Shown here: in pieces, positions 57,901-64,000 of the stretch | Layout: each line of letters opens with the position of its first letter | Position numbering within the stretch: the stretch's first letter is position 1 | Source: Prevotella sp. oral taxon 299 str. F0039 | Lineage (GTDB): Bacteria; Bacteroidota; Bacteroidia; Bacteroidales; Bacteroidaceae | Length of the DNA stretch: 64,000 nucleotides | Reading direction: 5' to 3' | NCBI RefSeq assembly: GCF_000163055.2 | Contig: NC_022111.1 | Span: 744,001-808,000 of the forward strand | Program-made: the position numbers and the translations under genes | The notes under the pieces: model-generated | What the model saw: only the letters and a program-made list of their open reading frames with translations | Told to the model about the DNA's origin: nothing | The model's database searches: none

Positions 57901-57966
57901 TCATGAAGAAATACATGCAATTATAATGTAAAAGAGATGCATTTATGCACTAAAAGCAATGATATT
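57901..57966 (-). repeat. Three tandem 22-bp repeat units, locus 3 (inverted)
   Basis: Read on the minus strand, units run 57966-57945, 57944-57923 and 57922-57901, each 22 bases. They begin AATATCATTGCTTTT, AAATGCATCTCTTTT and AATTGCATGTATTTC. Further decayed units may follow down to about 57860. They lie between the DUF5715 terminator and the rpe stop. Confidence 0.65.
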
Positions 57967-58021
57967 ATGTCTTTAAAGAAGTTGTTTTTTATATATTTAT
58001 ATATGTTCTGAATGAGTAGGT

Positions 58022-58687
58022 TTATCGTTTAAAAGTAGTTATTCGTTTTAATTCTTTAATAGTATCCTCAGGATTAGAAGAATTAAATATATAACTTCCA
58101 CTAACTAGGGCATTTGCTCCTGCATCTATTAACGCTTTTGCATTATCTCCTTGGACACCTCCGTCTACTTCTATAATAGTTGATAAGTTTCTTTTATCAA
58201 TTTCTTGTCGCAGCTGAGCAACTTTTTTGAGAGCATTGGGTATAAACTTTTGTCCTCCGAATCCAGGATTTACACTCATAATCAAAACTAAATCAAGATC
58301 ATCTAAAATATCTTCGAGAACAGAAACAGGAGTACTAGGATTTAATGCTACTCCTGCTTTCATTCCTGTAGAGTGAATTTCTTGAATAGTTCTATGTAAA
58401 TGAACACACGCTTCATAGTGAACACACATTATTTCGACGCCTAGTTTCGCTGTTTGGGCAATGTAGTGTTCAGGGTGTTCAATCATAAAATGAGCATCAA
58501 GTGTCTTTTTACACGCTTTTGCGACAGCACTTATTACAGGGAAACCAAAAGAAATATTAGGTACAAACGTGCCATCCATAATATCTAAATGAAGCCAATC
58601 TGCTTCACTTTTATTGATCATGTCAATATCTTTCTGTAGATTAATGAAATCTGCAGATAGGAGAGAGGGGGAAATAATTACTTCCAT
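58022..58687 (-). CDS. rpe: Ribulose-phosphate 3-epimerase
   Basis: It interconverts ribulose 5-phosphate and xylulose 5-phosphate in the pentose phosphate pathway. It has 221 residues forming a TIM barrel. Visible are SPSLLSADF, LHLDIMDGTFVPN (metal His/Asp), MSVNPGFGGQKF and EVDGGV with GANALVSGSYIF. A 43-codon ORF stops six bases upstream on the same strand. Confidence 0.96.
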   Translation of the reverse strand: MEVIISPSLLSADFINLQKDIDMINKSEADWLHLDIMDGTFVPNISFGFPVISAVAKACKKTLDAHFMIEHPEHYIAQTAKLGVEIMCVHYEACVHLHRTIQEIHSTGMKAGVALNPSTPVSVLEDILDDLDLVLIMSVNPGFGGQKFIPNALKKVAQLRQEIDKRNLSTIIEVDGGVQGDNAKALIDAGANALVSGSYIFNSSNPEDTIKELKRITTFKR

Positions 58688-58693
58688 TTAGTT

Positions 58694-58825
58694 TTAGTTT
58701 AGACAAATAACCTTCTTGTTGTTATTTAAATGAAGAGTTTTATACGAGTAAGCTAATTGTCGTATTAGCATTAATGTCTTCTCTGAAGGATTTAATTCTT
58801 CTGTAGTAAAAATTTTTATAGGCAT
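58694..58825 (-). CDS. Small 43-residue ORF just upstream of rpe
   Basis: Reading the minus strand from ATG at 58825 gives MPIKIFTTEELNPSEKTLML followed by IRQLAYSYKTLHLN and a basic end, stop at 58694. The N-P-S-E-K-T-L...I-R-Q-x-A pattern resembles short Bacteroidales proteins I recall, though I cannot name a family. No signal peptide or membrane segment is seen. The stop is 6 bases from the rpe start, so it may be a leader ORF or translationally coupled to rpe. No clear promoter was found upstream. Confidence 0.5.
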   Translation of the reverse strand: MPIKIFTTEELNPSEKTLMLIRQLAYSYKTLHLNNNKKVICLN

Positions 58826-58930
58826 AAAATTTTATTGTTAAATACTATAGTTATAACGCTATTCTATTTACTTTATTATATAAAAAATAAATAATTCTAT
58901 GCTTTTATTTTGACAGAGAATAAAATAAAA

Positions 58931-58971
58931 AAGGAGAGTGTTCCTTATAATTAAGGTAACACCTCCCTTTT
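58931..58971 (-). terminator. Intrinsic terminator of gdhA
   Basis: GGGAGGTGTTACCTTA pairs with TAAGGAACACTCTCC on the minus strand with small mismatches, followed by TTTTTTATTTTA. It lies 35 bases past the gdhA stop. Confidence 0.85.
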
Positions 58972-59005
58972 CAAATCTCAATTATTTAATATTTTTTCAA
59001 AAGGA

Positions 59006-60340
59006 TTATACAATACCTTGCGCCATCATTGCATTTGCCACTTTCAAGAAGCCTGCGATATTTGCACCTTTAACATAATTGATATATCCGTCTGCTTCTG
59101 TTCCGTATTTAACGCAGTTCTCATGAATATCATCCATTATGCTATGTAGCTTAAAATCTACTTCTTCACGGCTCCAGTTTAATCGTTCTGAGTTCTGAGT
59201 CATTTCTAATCCAGATACAGCAACACCGCCAGCGTTAGATGCTTTGCCTGGCGCATATAGTATTTTTGCATCTTGGAACACTTTAATTGCTTCAGGAGTA
59301 GTTGGCATGTTCGCACCTTCGCTGATTGCAATAACACCATTTGCAACAAGAGTTTTAGCATCTTCTTCATTAATTTCGTTCTGTGTTGCACAAGGAGTAG
59401 CAATATCTGCCATTTCACCCCATGGTCTTCCGCCTGGTACATACTTCACTCCATAGTGCTCAGCATATTCCTTTATTCTTCCACGTTCAATGTTCTTTAG
59501 TTCCATTACGAATGCCAATTTTTCAGAATCAATACCATCTGGGTCGTAAATGTAACCATCGGAATCAGATAATGTAACAGGAATAGCTCCTAATTCGATA
59601 AGCTTTTCAACAGTATATTGAGCAACATTTCCTGATCCAGAAACAAGAACACGTTTTCCTTTTAGTGATTGATTTTGTGTTTTAAGCATATTTTGTAGGA
59701 AGTAGATATTACCATATCCTGTTGCTTCAGGGCGTATATTAGAACCTCCAAAGTATTTTCCTTTTCCTGTTAAAACACCAGTAAACAAATGAGTTAACTT
59801 CTTATATTGACCAAACATATATCCAACTTCACGACCTCCAACGCCAATGTCGCCTGCAGGAATATCTTCGTCTGCTCCAATATGGCGATAAAGCTCTTGC
59901 ATAAAGGCTTGACAGAAGCGCATAACTTCTGCATTACTCTTACCACGTGGTGAGAAATCAGAACCGCCTTTTGCACCTCCCATAGGAAGAGTTGTTAAGG
60001 CATTCTTAAAGGTTTGTTCAAAAGCCAAGAACTTTAAGATGGATAAGTTAACCGACTTATGAAAGCGGATACCACCTTTATATGGACCAATTACATTATT
60101 ATGTTGAACTCGATAACCCATATTGGTTTGTGCATTACCTTTGTCGTCTACCCATGTTACTCTGAATTGAATAATTCTATCGGGAATACATAGACGTTCA
60201 ATAAGGTTCACTCTCTCAAACTCTGGGTGCTTGTTATATTCTTCTTCAATCGTTTCTAGCACCTCTGTTACAGCCTGAATATACTCAGGTTCATTAGGAA
60301 ATCTTTGTTTAAGAGTTTCTAAAACTTCATTTGCTTTCAT
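59006..60340 (-). CDS. gdhA: NADP-specific glutamate dehydrogenase
   Basis: It forms glutamate from 2-oxoglutarate and ammonia. The 444-residue length and sequence fit the hexameric NADP type. The substrate region is NMGYRVQHNNVIGPYKGGIRF (split by conserved residues), with the catalytic Lys at about 124 in PMGGAKGGSDF; the dinucleotide site is VLVSGSGNVAQYTVEKLIELG. In Bacteroidales it is a main route of ammonia assimilation. It is a single-gene unit; the 131-base upstream region shows no clear consensus promoter. Confidence 0.96.
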   Translation of the reverse strand: MKANEVLETLKQRFPNEPEYIQAVTEVLETIEEEYNKHPEFERVNLIERLCIPDRIIQFRVTWVDDKGNAQTNMGYRVQHNNVIGPYKGGIRFHKSVNLSILKFLAFEQTFKNALTTLPMGGAKGGSDFSPRGKSNAEVMRFCQAFMQELYRHIGADEDIPAGDIGVGGREVGYMFGQYKKLTHLFTGVLTGKGKYFGGSNIRPEATGYGNIYFLQNMLKTQNQSLKGKRVLVSGSGNVAQYTVEKLIELGAIPVTLSDSDGYIYDPDGIDSEKLAFVMELKNIERGRIKEYAEHYGVKYVPGGRPWGEMADIATPCATQNEINEEDAKTLVANGVIAISEGANMPTTPEAIKVFQDAKILYAPGKASNAGGVAVSGLEMTQNSERLNWSREEVDFKLHSIMDDIHENCVKYGTEADGYINYVKGANIAGFLKVANAMMAQGIV

Positions 60341-60471
60341 TTTTACCTTGCTTGTTTTTATGTGAACAATTAATTTCTAATTTTAATAATGTGTGTAAAT
60401 AAGATGAAAAGAAACAATCTTAATCGTTATTCTATCTCCATTATTACCCTTTCAAAAATCTTTATATTATA

Positions 60472-61113
60472 TTATTTCTTTGCTTCTTCAATTTGAATAT
60501 TGATCTTTTGAATACCCATTGCTCTAAAAAAGTTTTTCATTTGCATTTCTGCATTCTCTTGAGCAGATGTAATATTCTCTTTTGTCATACATCTATTATA
60601 TATGCGTTTGTAAGCTTTTTGATATATTTCTTGTCGTGCTTTAGCGTCCCAAGAACCTTTTTCGAAGAATGAAACCGTTTTAGCTTCATCTATAAAGTTG
60701 TTGTCTAGCAACTTAATAGCAGGTAGTGTGACAGTTAAAGAGTCTCCTTCTAGTTTTGCCCAGCCTGGTTTTGCATCTCTAAAATTAATGCCTAGATGAA
60801 GTGTTCCGTAATAGATACGAACCAATTCTGCATCTCCAAAGAAGCCATGTAGAGTAGAATCTACCATTTCTTCAGTACTGATAGAAAGGAATTCCCATTC
60901 TCCTAAAGTCCTAATTTGTTGGATTTGAGTTACTGTAAAGCCTGTTTTTTTATTGTCGTTGATACCAATAAAAGTCTTTCTTATACTGAAAAATACAAGA
61001 AGAACCACTACAACTACAGCGCAAATAGCTAATATTAAGATATTACTTCTTTTAAAAAGCCATCTTAAAAGCAACTCTTTTATGTTATTAGATTTATTTT
61101 CCTGCTGATTCAT
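60472..61113 (-). CDS. DUF4230 protein, single membrane anchor
   Basis: A 213-residue protein with a polar N-terminus, one membrane segment (about 22-45: ILILAICAVVVVVLLVFFSI) and a periplasmic DUF4230-like body (LGEWEFLSISTEEMVDSTL, IYYGTLHLGINF, LTVTLPAIKLLDNNFIDEA, ending GIQKINIQIEEA). The function is unknown. It overlaps the next paralogue upstream by 20 bases, so the two are translated as a pair. Confidence 0.78.
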   Translation of the reverse strand: MNQQENKSNNIKELLLRWLFKRSNILILAICAVVVVVLLVFFSIRKTFIGINDNKKTGFTVTQIQQIRTLGEWEFLSISTEEMVDSTLHGFFGDAELVRIYYGTLHLGINFRDAKPGWAKLEGDSLTVTLPAIKLLDNNFIDEAKTVSFFEKGSWDAKARQEIYQKAYKRIYNRCMTKENITSAQENAEMQMKNFFRAMGIQKINIQIEEAKK

Positions 61114-61771
61114 CTCGTTTTATTGTATTGGTTATTAACGATGAAGCATTGTTGCCATTAATTTCTTTTCTAAACGTTATCGTTATGTTTTCTTCCTTAA
61201 ATCCTAAGCCAACAAAAATAGGAATAAGTGTTTTTGCTGCACTTATGCGTGCAAGTTCTAATACATCTAACTTTGGAATATCTTTGATTATAGCCTTTCT
61301 TCCTTCTTGTTCGTAATGGGCAAGCTCTTCATCTGTAAAGTTGCTACGAATAAGAGAAACGTATTGCTTAATATTAGAGTGGTCTATAAGAGAAGAAGTA
61401 AGCGTTAATTGTGGATCAGGTAATATAATATTTATTTGGTCTTTATTGCATATTATATTTGAAGAGGAAAAATTATTAAAGTCAATATAGGCTTTAATAG
61501 TTGCATCAATAGGTATAGCCAGCTTGCGTTGGCTTCCCGGAAGTTTTATATTGAATGATTGATTGAGAAATTTACCTGAAATTTCTTTCTCGTCGGTATG
61601 GGTTATTATCTTTCTAACTTTTACTTCAGCGGAATATAAACGAGAACATTTTTGAACCTGAGTAACTAGCATAGGAATTGTATCTATACTTTCAGGAGTA
61701 TCTAATGTCTTATTCTTTTTACATCCTACTAACAGAAAAACAAATAGAATAGCAATACTAAATACCTTCAT
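61094..61771 (-). CDS. DUF4230 lipoprotein
   Basis: A 225-residue paralogue of the gene after it. It begins with a lipoprotein signal (MKVFSIAILFVFLLVGCKKN, lipobox cysteine at residue 17). The body has matching elements: ...YSAEVKVRKI, IPIDATIKAYIDF, INIILPDPQLTLTSSLIDH, LARISAAKTLIPIFVGLGFK and NITITFRKEI. One copy is membrane-anchored and the other lipidated, which suggests partners in the envelope. The role is unknown. Confidence 0.75.
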   Translation of the reverse strand: MKVFSIAILFVFLLVGCKKNKTLDTPESIDTIPMLVTQVQKCSRLYSAEVKVRKIITHTDEKEISGKFLNQSFNIKLPGSQRKLAIPIDATIKAYIDFNNFSSSNIICNKDQINIILPDPQLTLTSSLIDHSNIKQYVSLIRSNFTDEELAHYEQEGRKAIIKDIPKLDVLELARISAAKTLIPIFVGLGFKEENITITFRKEINGNNASSLITNTIKRDESAGK

Positions 61772-61793
61772 ACTTTTATGATTTGACTTAATG

Positions 61794-61801
61794 CAAAGAT
61801 A
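61794..61801 (-). promoter_or_regulatory. Putative -7 box of the DUF4230 pair
   Basis: TATCTTTG on the minus strand (61801 to 61794) lies 23 bases upstream of the lipoprotein start. The -33 element is not clear. Confidence 0.45.
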
Positions 61802-61853
61802 ATAAAATTATGTAGAAATAAAGTAATTAGGTACTTGATTTTATAAAAAAGTT

Positions 61854-61861
61854 TTATCTTT
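61854..61861 (+). promoter_or_regulatory. Putative -7 box of the cysteine-rich protein gene
   Basis: TATCTTTG at 61854-61861, with CTTG at 61833-61836 about 17 bases upstream. The leader to 61994 would be about 125 bases, unusually long. Confidence 0.45.
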
Positions 61862-61993
61862 GTATTCGAAATAGTGATAAATTATCATCTAATCACATTT
61901 TAGATAATAAGTAATATTATTAGAAAGTTGTATTAGAATGGTATAAATTGCTGTAAAAATTAAATTAAAAATTAAATTAAAAAGAGATTTATT

Positions 61994-62548
61994 ATGAAAA
62001 AAATGATGTTTTCATTGCTTGCTATGCTCATGTTTTGTTCAACAGCTTTTGCTCAAGGATGTTGTAAAAAAGATAGAGAAAAGAAAGATGTTTGTAAAGG
62101 TAATTTTGCTCAAAAGCGTACGGAACAAATGGTGGAACGCTATGGTTTAAATAGTGATCAAAAGGCAAAATTACTTGCTGTAAATACCGCTTTTTTTGAA
62201 AAATATGGCAAAAAATGCAATGGATGTCCTAACAAAGATCAAGCAAACAAAGATTGTTGCGGTAAAAAACAAGAAGCAAAACAATGTTGTTGTAAAGAAA
62301 AACAAGAAGCAAAACAATGTTGTTGTAACAAAAAAGAATGTTCTAAAGAGGCTCCAGGAAACAGCAAATGTAACCAGAGCATTTGTGAAAAAGAAAACAA
62401 TAAAGAACAAGTTAAGGCTGATGTTGCAAAGTATAAAAGCGATTTAAAGCAAATATTTACAAAAGAACAATATGAGAAATACGAGAATGATATTAAGGAA
62501 AGACAAGAACACCTTAAAGTCGCAATGGAGAAGAGACAAGCAGAGTAA
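61994..62548 (+). CDS. Exported cysteine-rich protein with a DUF4890/Spy-like frame
   Basis: A 184-residue protein with a signal peptide (MKKMMFSLLAMLMFCSTAFA, cleaved near residue 20). The ends look like the helical DUF4890 or Spy/CpxP-type proteins (MVERYGLNSDQKAKLLAVN; LKQIFTKEQYEKYENDIKER). Between them (about 73-131) lies a Lys/Gln/Cys-rich insert. The mature chain has 16 cysteines, with two CCC clusters (98-100, 109-111) inside a nearly exact 33-bp tandem duplication (62265-62330). Metal binding or redox buffering in the periplasm is likely but inferred. It ends at a strong terminator. Confidence 0.75.
   Translation: MKKMMFSLLAMLMFCSTAFAQGCCKKDREKKDVCKGNFAQKRTEQMVERYGLNSDQKAKLLAVNTAFFEKYGKKCNGCPNKDQANKDCCGKKQEAKQCCCKEKQEAKQCCCNKKECSKEAPGNSKCNQSICEKENNKEQVKADVAKYKSDLKQIFTKEQYEKYENDIKERQEHLKVAMEKRQAE
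62265..62330 (+). repeat. 33-bp tandem duplication within the cysteine-rich gene
   Basis: Two adjacent 33-base copies (62265-62297 and 62298-62330) differ only in their last two bases. Each encodes K-Q-E-A-K-Q-C-C-C plus two residues. The length is a multiple of three, so copy-number change would keep the frame. Confidence 0.85.
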
Positions 62549-62594
62549 CATCTAACAGATTTCTTTCTTATTGATAATCATCATGCATTTTAAA

Positions 62595-62637
62595 ACCGAC
62601 GCATCTTAATAAAAAAGAATGTGTCGGTCTTTTTTTA
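62595..62637 (+). terminator. Intrinsic terminator of the cysteine-rich gene
   Basis: ACCGACGCAT pairs with ATGTGTCGGT (one wobble), followed by C and seven T. Its T-run adjoins the next gene's promoter area. Confidence 0.85.
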
Positions 62638-62650
62638 CACTATTTCTTTG

Positions 62651-62658
62651 TAACTTTG
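62651..62658 (+). promoter_or_regulatory. Putative -7 box of the DUF4738-like lipoprotein gene
   Basis: TAACTTTG at 62651-62658 lies 34 bases before the start. The -33 region coincides with the terminator T-run of the previous gene, with no exact TTTG. Confidence 0.5.
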
Positions 62659-62692
62659 CCTCCGAAATAATACTATATTTATTTTAATACAA

Positions 62693-63298
62693 ATGAGACG
62701 AATTATGATCAAAATGCTATTCTATACTTTTTTTGTTTCAACTCTTACTATATTACAAGTTGGATGCGTAAAAAAGAAAGATACAAATAATATAATAACA
62801 CATAAAGAAGAAAAAAAACGACCCAAACCAATACAAAAGGTAGGTGATTTTTCACAGACAAGAGTGGTGTCATGGTTAGGGCATAATGTTAAAATTACCA
62901 CTGAACGTTTAGCAGATAAAGATCTTTCTCTTGTTCAAGATGAGAACGGGAATAAATATTATGATAACAAAATAATACTGAAAATACACCGTTCTGATGG
63001 TTCTATATTTTTAGAACGAGTATTTTATAAATCAGATTTTTCTAAATTTATAGATACTTCTGCAGATAAAACCACTGCTCTTCTTGGAGTAGTTTTTGAT
63101 AGAGTAAATGGTGATCACTTACTATTTGCAGCAAGTGTAGGCTCTCCTGATAATATGAGTGATGAATTTATACCACTTGTTTTAAAAGTTACCAAGTCGG
63201 GTAGCCTATCAATATATAAAGACACTCAAATGGATACCAATGATGGTAGTATTCAAAAATCAGAACAGATTACAGAGGAAGACGAAGAAGGGGTATAG
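62693..63298 (+). CDS. Putative lipoprotein, DUF4738-like
   Basis: A 201-residue exported protein. The N-terminus (MIKMLFYTFFVSTLTILQVGC from residue 5) is a lipoprotein-type signal with Cys at residue 25, though the lipobox L-Q-V-G-C is slightly unusual. A charged linker follows, then a beta-rich domain (VVSWLGHNVKITTERLAD, KIILKIHRSDGSIFLERVFY, LLGVVFDRVNGDHLLFAASV) that resembles DUF4738 as I recall it. The C-terminus is acidic. Met5 (62705) is an alternative start. The function is unknown. Confidence 0.65.
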   Translation: MRRIMIKMLFYTFFVSTLTILQVGCVKKKDTNNIITHKEEKKRPKPIQKVGDFSQTRVVSWLGHNVKITTERLADKDLSLVQDENGNKYYDNKIILKIHRSDGSIFLERVFYKSDFSKFIDTSADKTTALLGVVFDRVNGDHLLFAASVGSPDNMSDEFIPLVLKVTKSGSLSIYKDTQMDTNDGSIQKSEQITEEDEEGV

Positions 63299-63309
63299 AT
63301 CTTAATCTT

Positions 63310-63345
63310 ATAAGAATACTTCACTGAGGTTTTTAATATTCTTAT
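63310..63345 (+). terminator. Weak hairpin after the DUF4738-like gene
   Basis: ATAAGAATA (63310-63318) pairs with TATTCTTAT (63337-63345), followed by TATTT. The stem is AT-only, so the terminator is uncertain. The rest of 63346-63579 shows nothing recognisable. Confidence 0.4.
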
Positions 63346-63579
63346 TATTTATAAAAGCTATATATATTGTCTATTTTAGGGATACATCCTTAAAGTTTTG
63401 CTATTATTCCAAATAAAATTATCAAAATATTATTACCATAATAAATAATAAAATATTGAGGGATTCTGTATATTTCATATTTTATCAACAAAAGATTATG
63501 ATATGTTAGAGAAATTACTTTATAAAATAAATAGTGGGAAAAACTCAAAATAAAGTACTATATATTGAGCATTTATAGA

Positions 63580-64000
63580 ATGTTCTTTCCTAAATATCTA
63601 CTTCGTCCTTTTTTAAATAACAAGTTAGAAAAAATTAGAAGAAGAGAGGATTACGAATATCTTATGTCTCGTGTTAACTATTATTGCAGAATAGAAACAG
63701 AATCTTCAGAAAAATATAATAATGAGCAATGGCTACATGCTTCTATCGAAATTGGCAAACAGCCCATGACTGGTCAGAAGGTATTTTATTATGATTCAAT
63801 GAAATATGCTCGTTGGTTTTCTGATACATATCATTGGATATTACTTCCTGGAGATATATACAGGGATGAACCTTTACCTTGTGTAGCTAAAAGTAGACTT
63901 TTACAAACTAAAAATACAAATATCACACTTCTTAATATGGACTATGTACGCCATTTTATCTTTATAAAAGATAGAATTCCATTTAGTCTGAAAAAGGATA
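63580..64000 (+). CDS. Glycosyltransferase family 90 protein, N-terminal part (partial)
   Basis: An open frame starts at ATG 63580 (MFFPKYLLRPFLNNKLEKIR) and runs off the right edge after 140 codons. Segments such as IESRVNYY-like LMSRVNYYCRIE, KVFYYDSMKYARWF, LLPGDIYRDEPLPCVAKSR, LLNMDYVRHFIFIKDRIPF match the N-terminal half of GT90 (CAP10-like, LPS-type) glycosyltransferases of Bacteroidetes. These transfer sugars to cell-surface glycans. The catalytic core lies outside the window. Confidence 0.7.
   Translation, partial: MFFPKYLLRPFLNNKLEKIRRREDYEYLMSRVNYYCRIETESSEKYNNEQWLHASIEIGKQPMTGQKVFYYDSMKYARWFSDTYHWILLPGDIYRDEPLPCVAKSRLLQTKNTNITLLNMDYVRHFIFIKDRIPFSLKKD

Noticed and set aside
62171..62410. 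Minus-strand open frame of 79 residues, rich in Phe and Thr
   Set aside because: It is the antisense of the cysteine-rich gene; its odd composition follows from the AAA/TGT repeats of the real gene on the plus strand.

Overview
This is a low-GC chromosomal segment from a Bacteroidales bacterium, most likely Prevotella or a close relative. The evidence is Bacteroidetes-type promoters (TTTG, about 19-20 bp, TAnnTTTG), A-rich ribosome binding regions without clear Shine-Dalgarno sequences, the LpxC-FabZ fusion, a Rho factor with a long disordered insert, DUF4492 upstream of cydAB, a type IX secretion plug protein, and several Bacteroidales-specific DUF families. No insertion sequence, prophage, integrase, CRISPR array or rRNA operon was seen. 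The window is essentially core genome.

Layout. 1-1.4 kb: the end of a UVR-motif protein, rsmE and a small exported protein. 1.8-8.6 kb: ppdK, then guaA, a nucleotidyltransferase and a DUF3078 protein on the minus strand. 8.7-16.1 kb: a plus-strand run of pyrG, yidC, an S9 dipeptidyl-peptidase-like enzyme and an MFS transporter. 16.3-20.3 kb: a 1344-residue exported GH2 beta-galactosidase with extra C-terminal domains. 20.9 kb: tRNA-Thr(CGT). 21.2-24.8 kb: an outer-membrane pair, a TonB-dependent receptor and the T9SS plug protein. 25-28 kb: the cytochrome bd operon with its small DUF4492 partner. 28.2-30.6 kb: a nitroreductase, DUF2520, KdsC-like and Maf cluster. 31-40 kb: uvrA, rho, a TPR protein and gyrA. 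40.4-56.8 kb: a dense minus-strand run of fourteen genes (phoH, purC, menG, aroE, purM, prfA, pyrF, an HD protein, lpxD, lpxC-fabZ, lpxA, miaA, a class A PBP and a PIF1-like helicase). 56.9-64 kb: a DUF5715 putative metallopeptidase, rpe with a tiny upstream ORF, gdhA, two DUF4230 proteins, a cysteine-rich exported protein, a DUF4738-like lipoprotein and the start of a GT90 glycosyltransferase.

Functionally the window joins nucleotide synthesis (pyrG, guaA, purC, purM, pyrF), lipid A and peptidoglycan assembly (lpxD, lpxC-fabZ, lpxA, KdsC-like, PBP), low-oxygen respiration with menaquinone (cydAB, menG), peptide and glycan scavenging (S9 peptidase, MFS, GH2, TonB receptor) and information processing (gyrA, rho, uvrA, prfA, miaA).

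No clearly new multi-gene system is visible. The best leads are a dispersed tandem repeat with a strict 22-bp period at three intergenic sites, a metallopeptidase-like motif set in DUF5715, a 16-cysteine exported protein with an internal 33-bp duplication, a palindrome across the cyd promoter, a 43-codon ORF six bases upstream of rpe, and the disordered insert of Rho.
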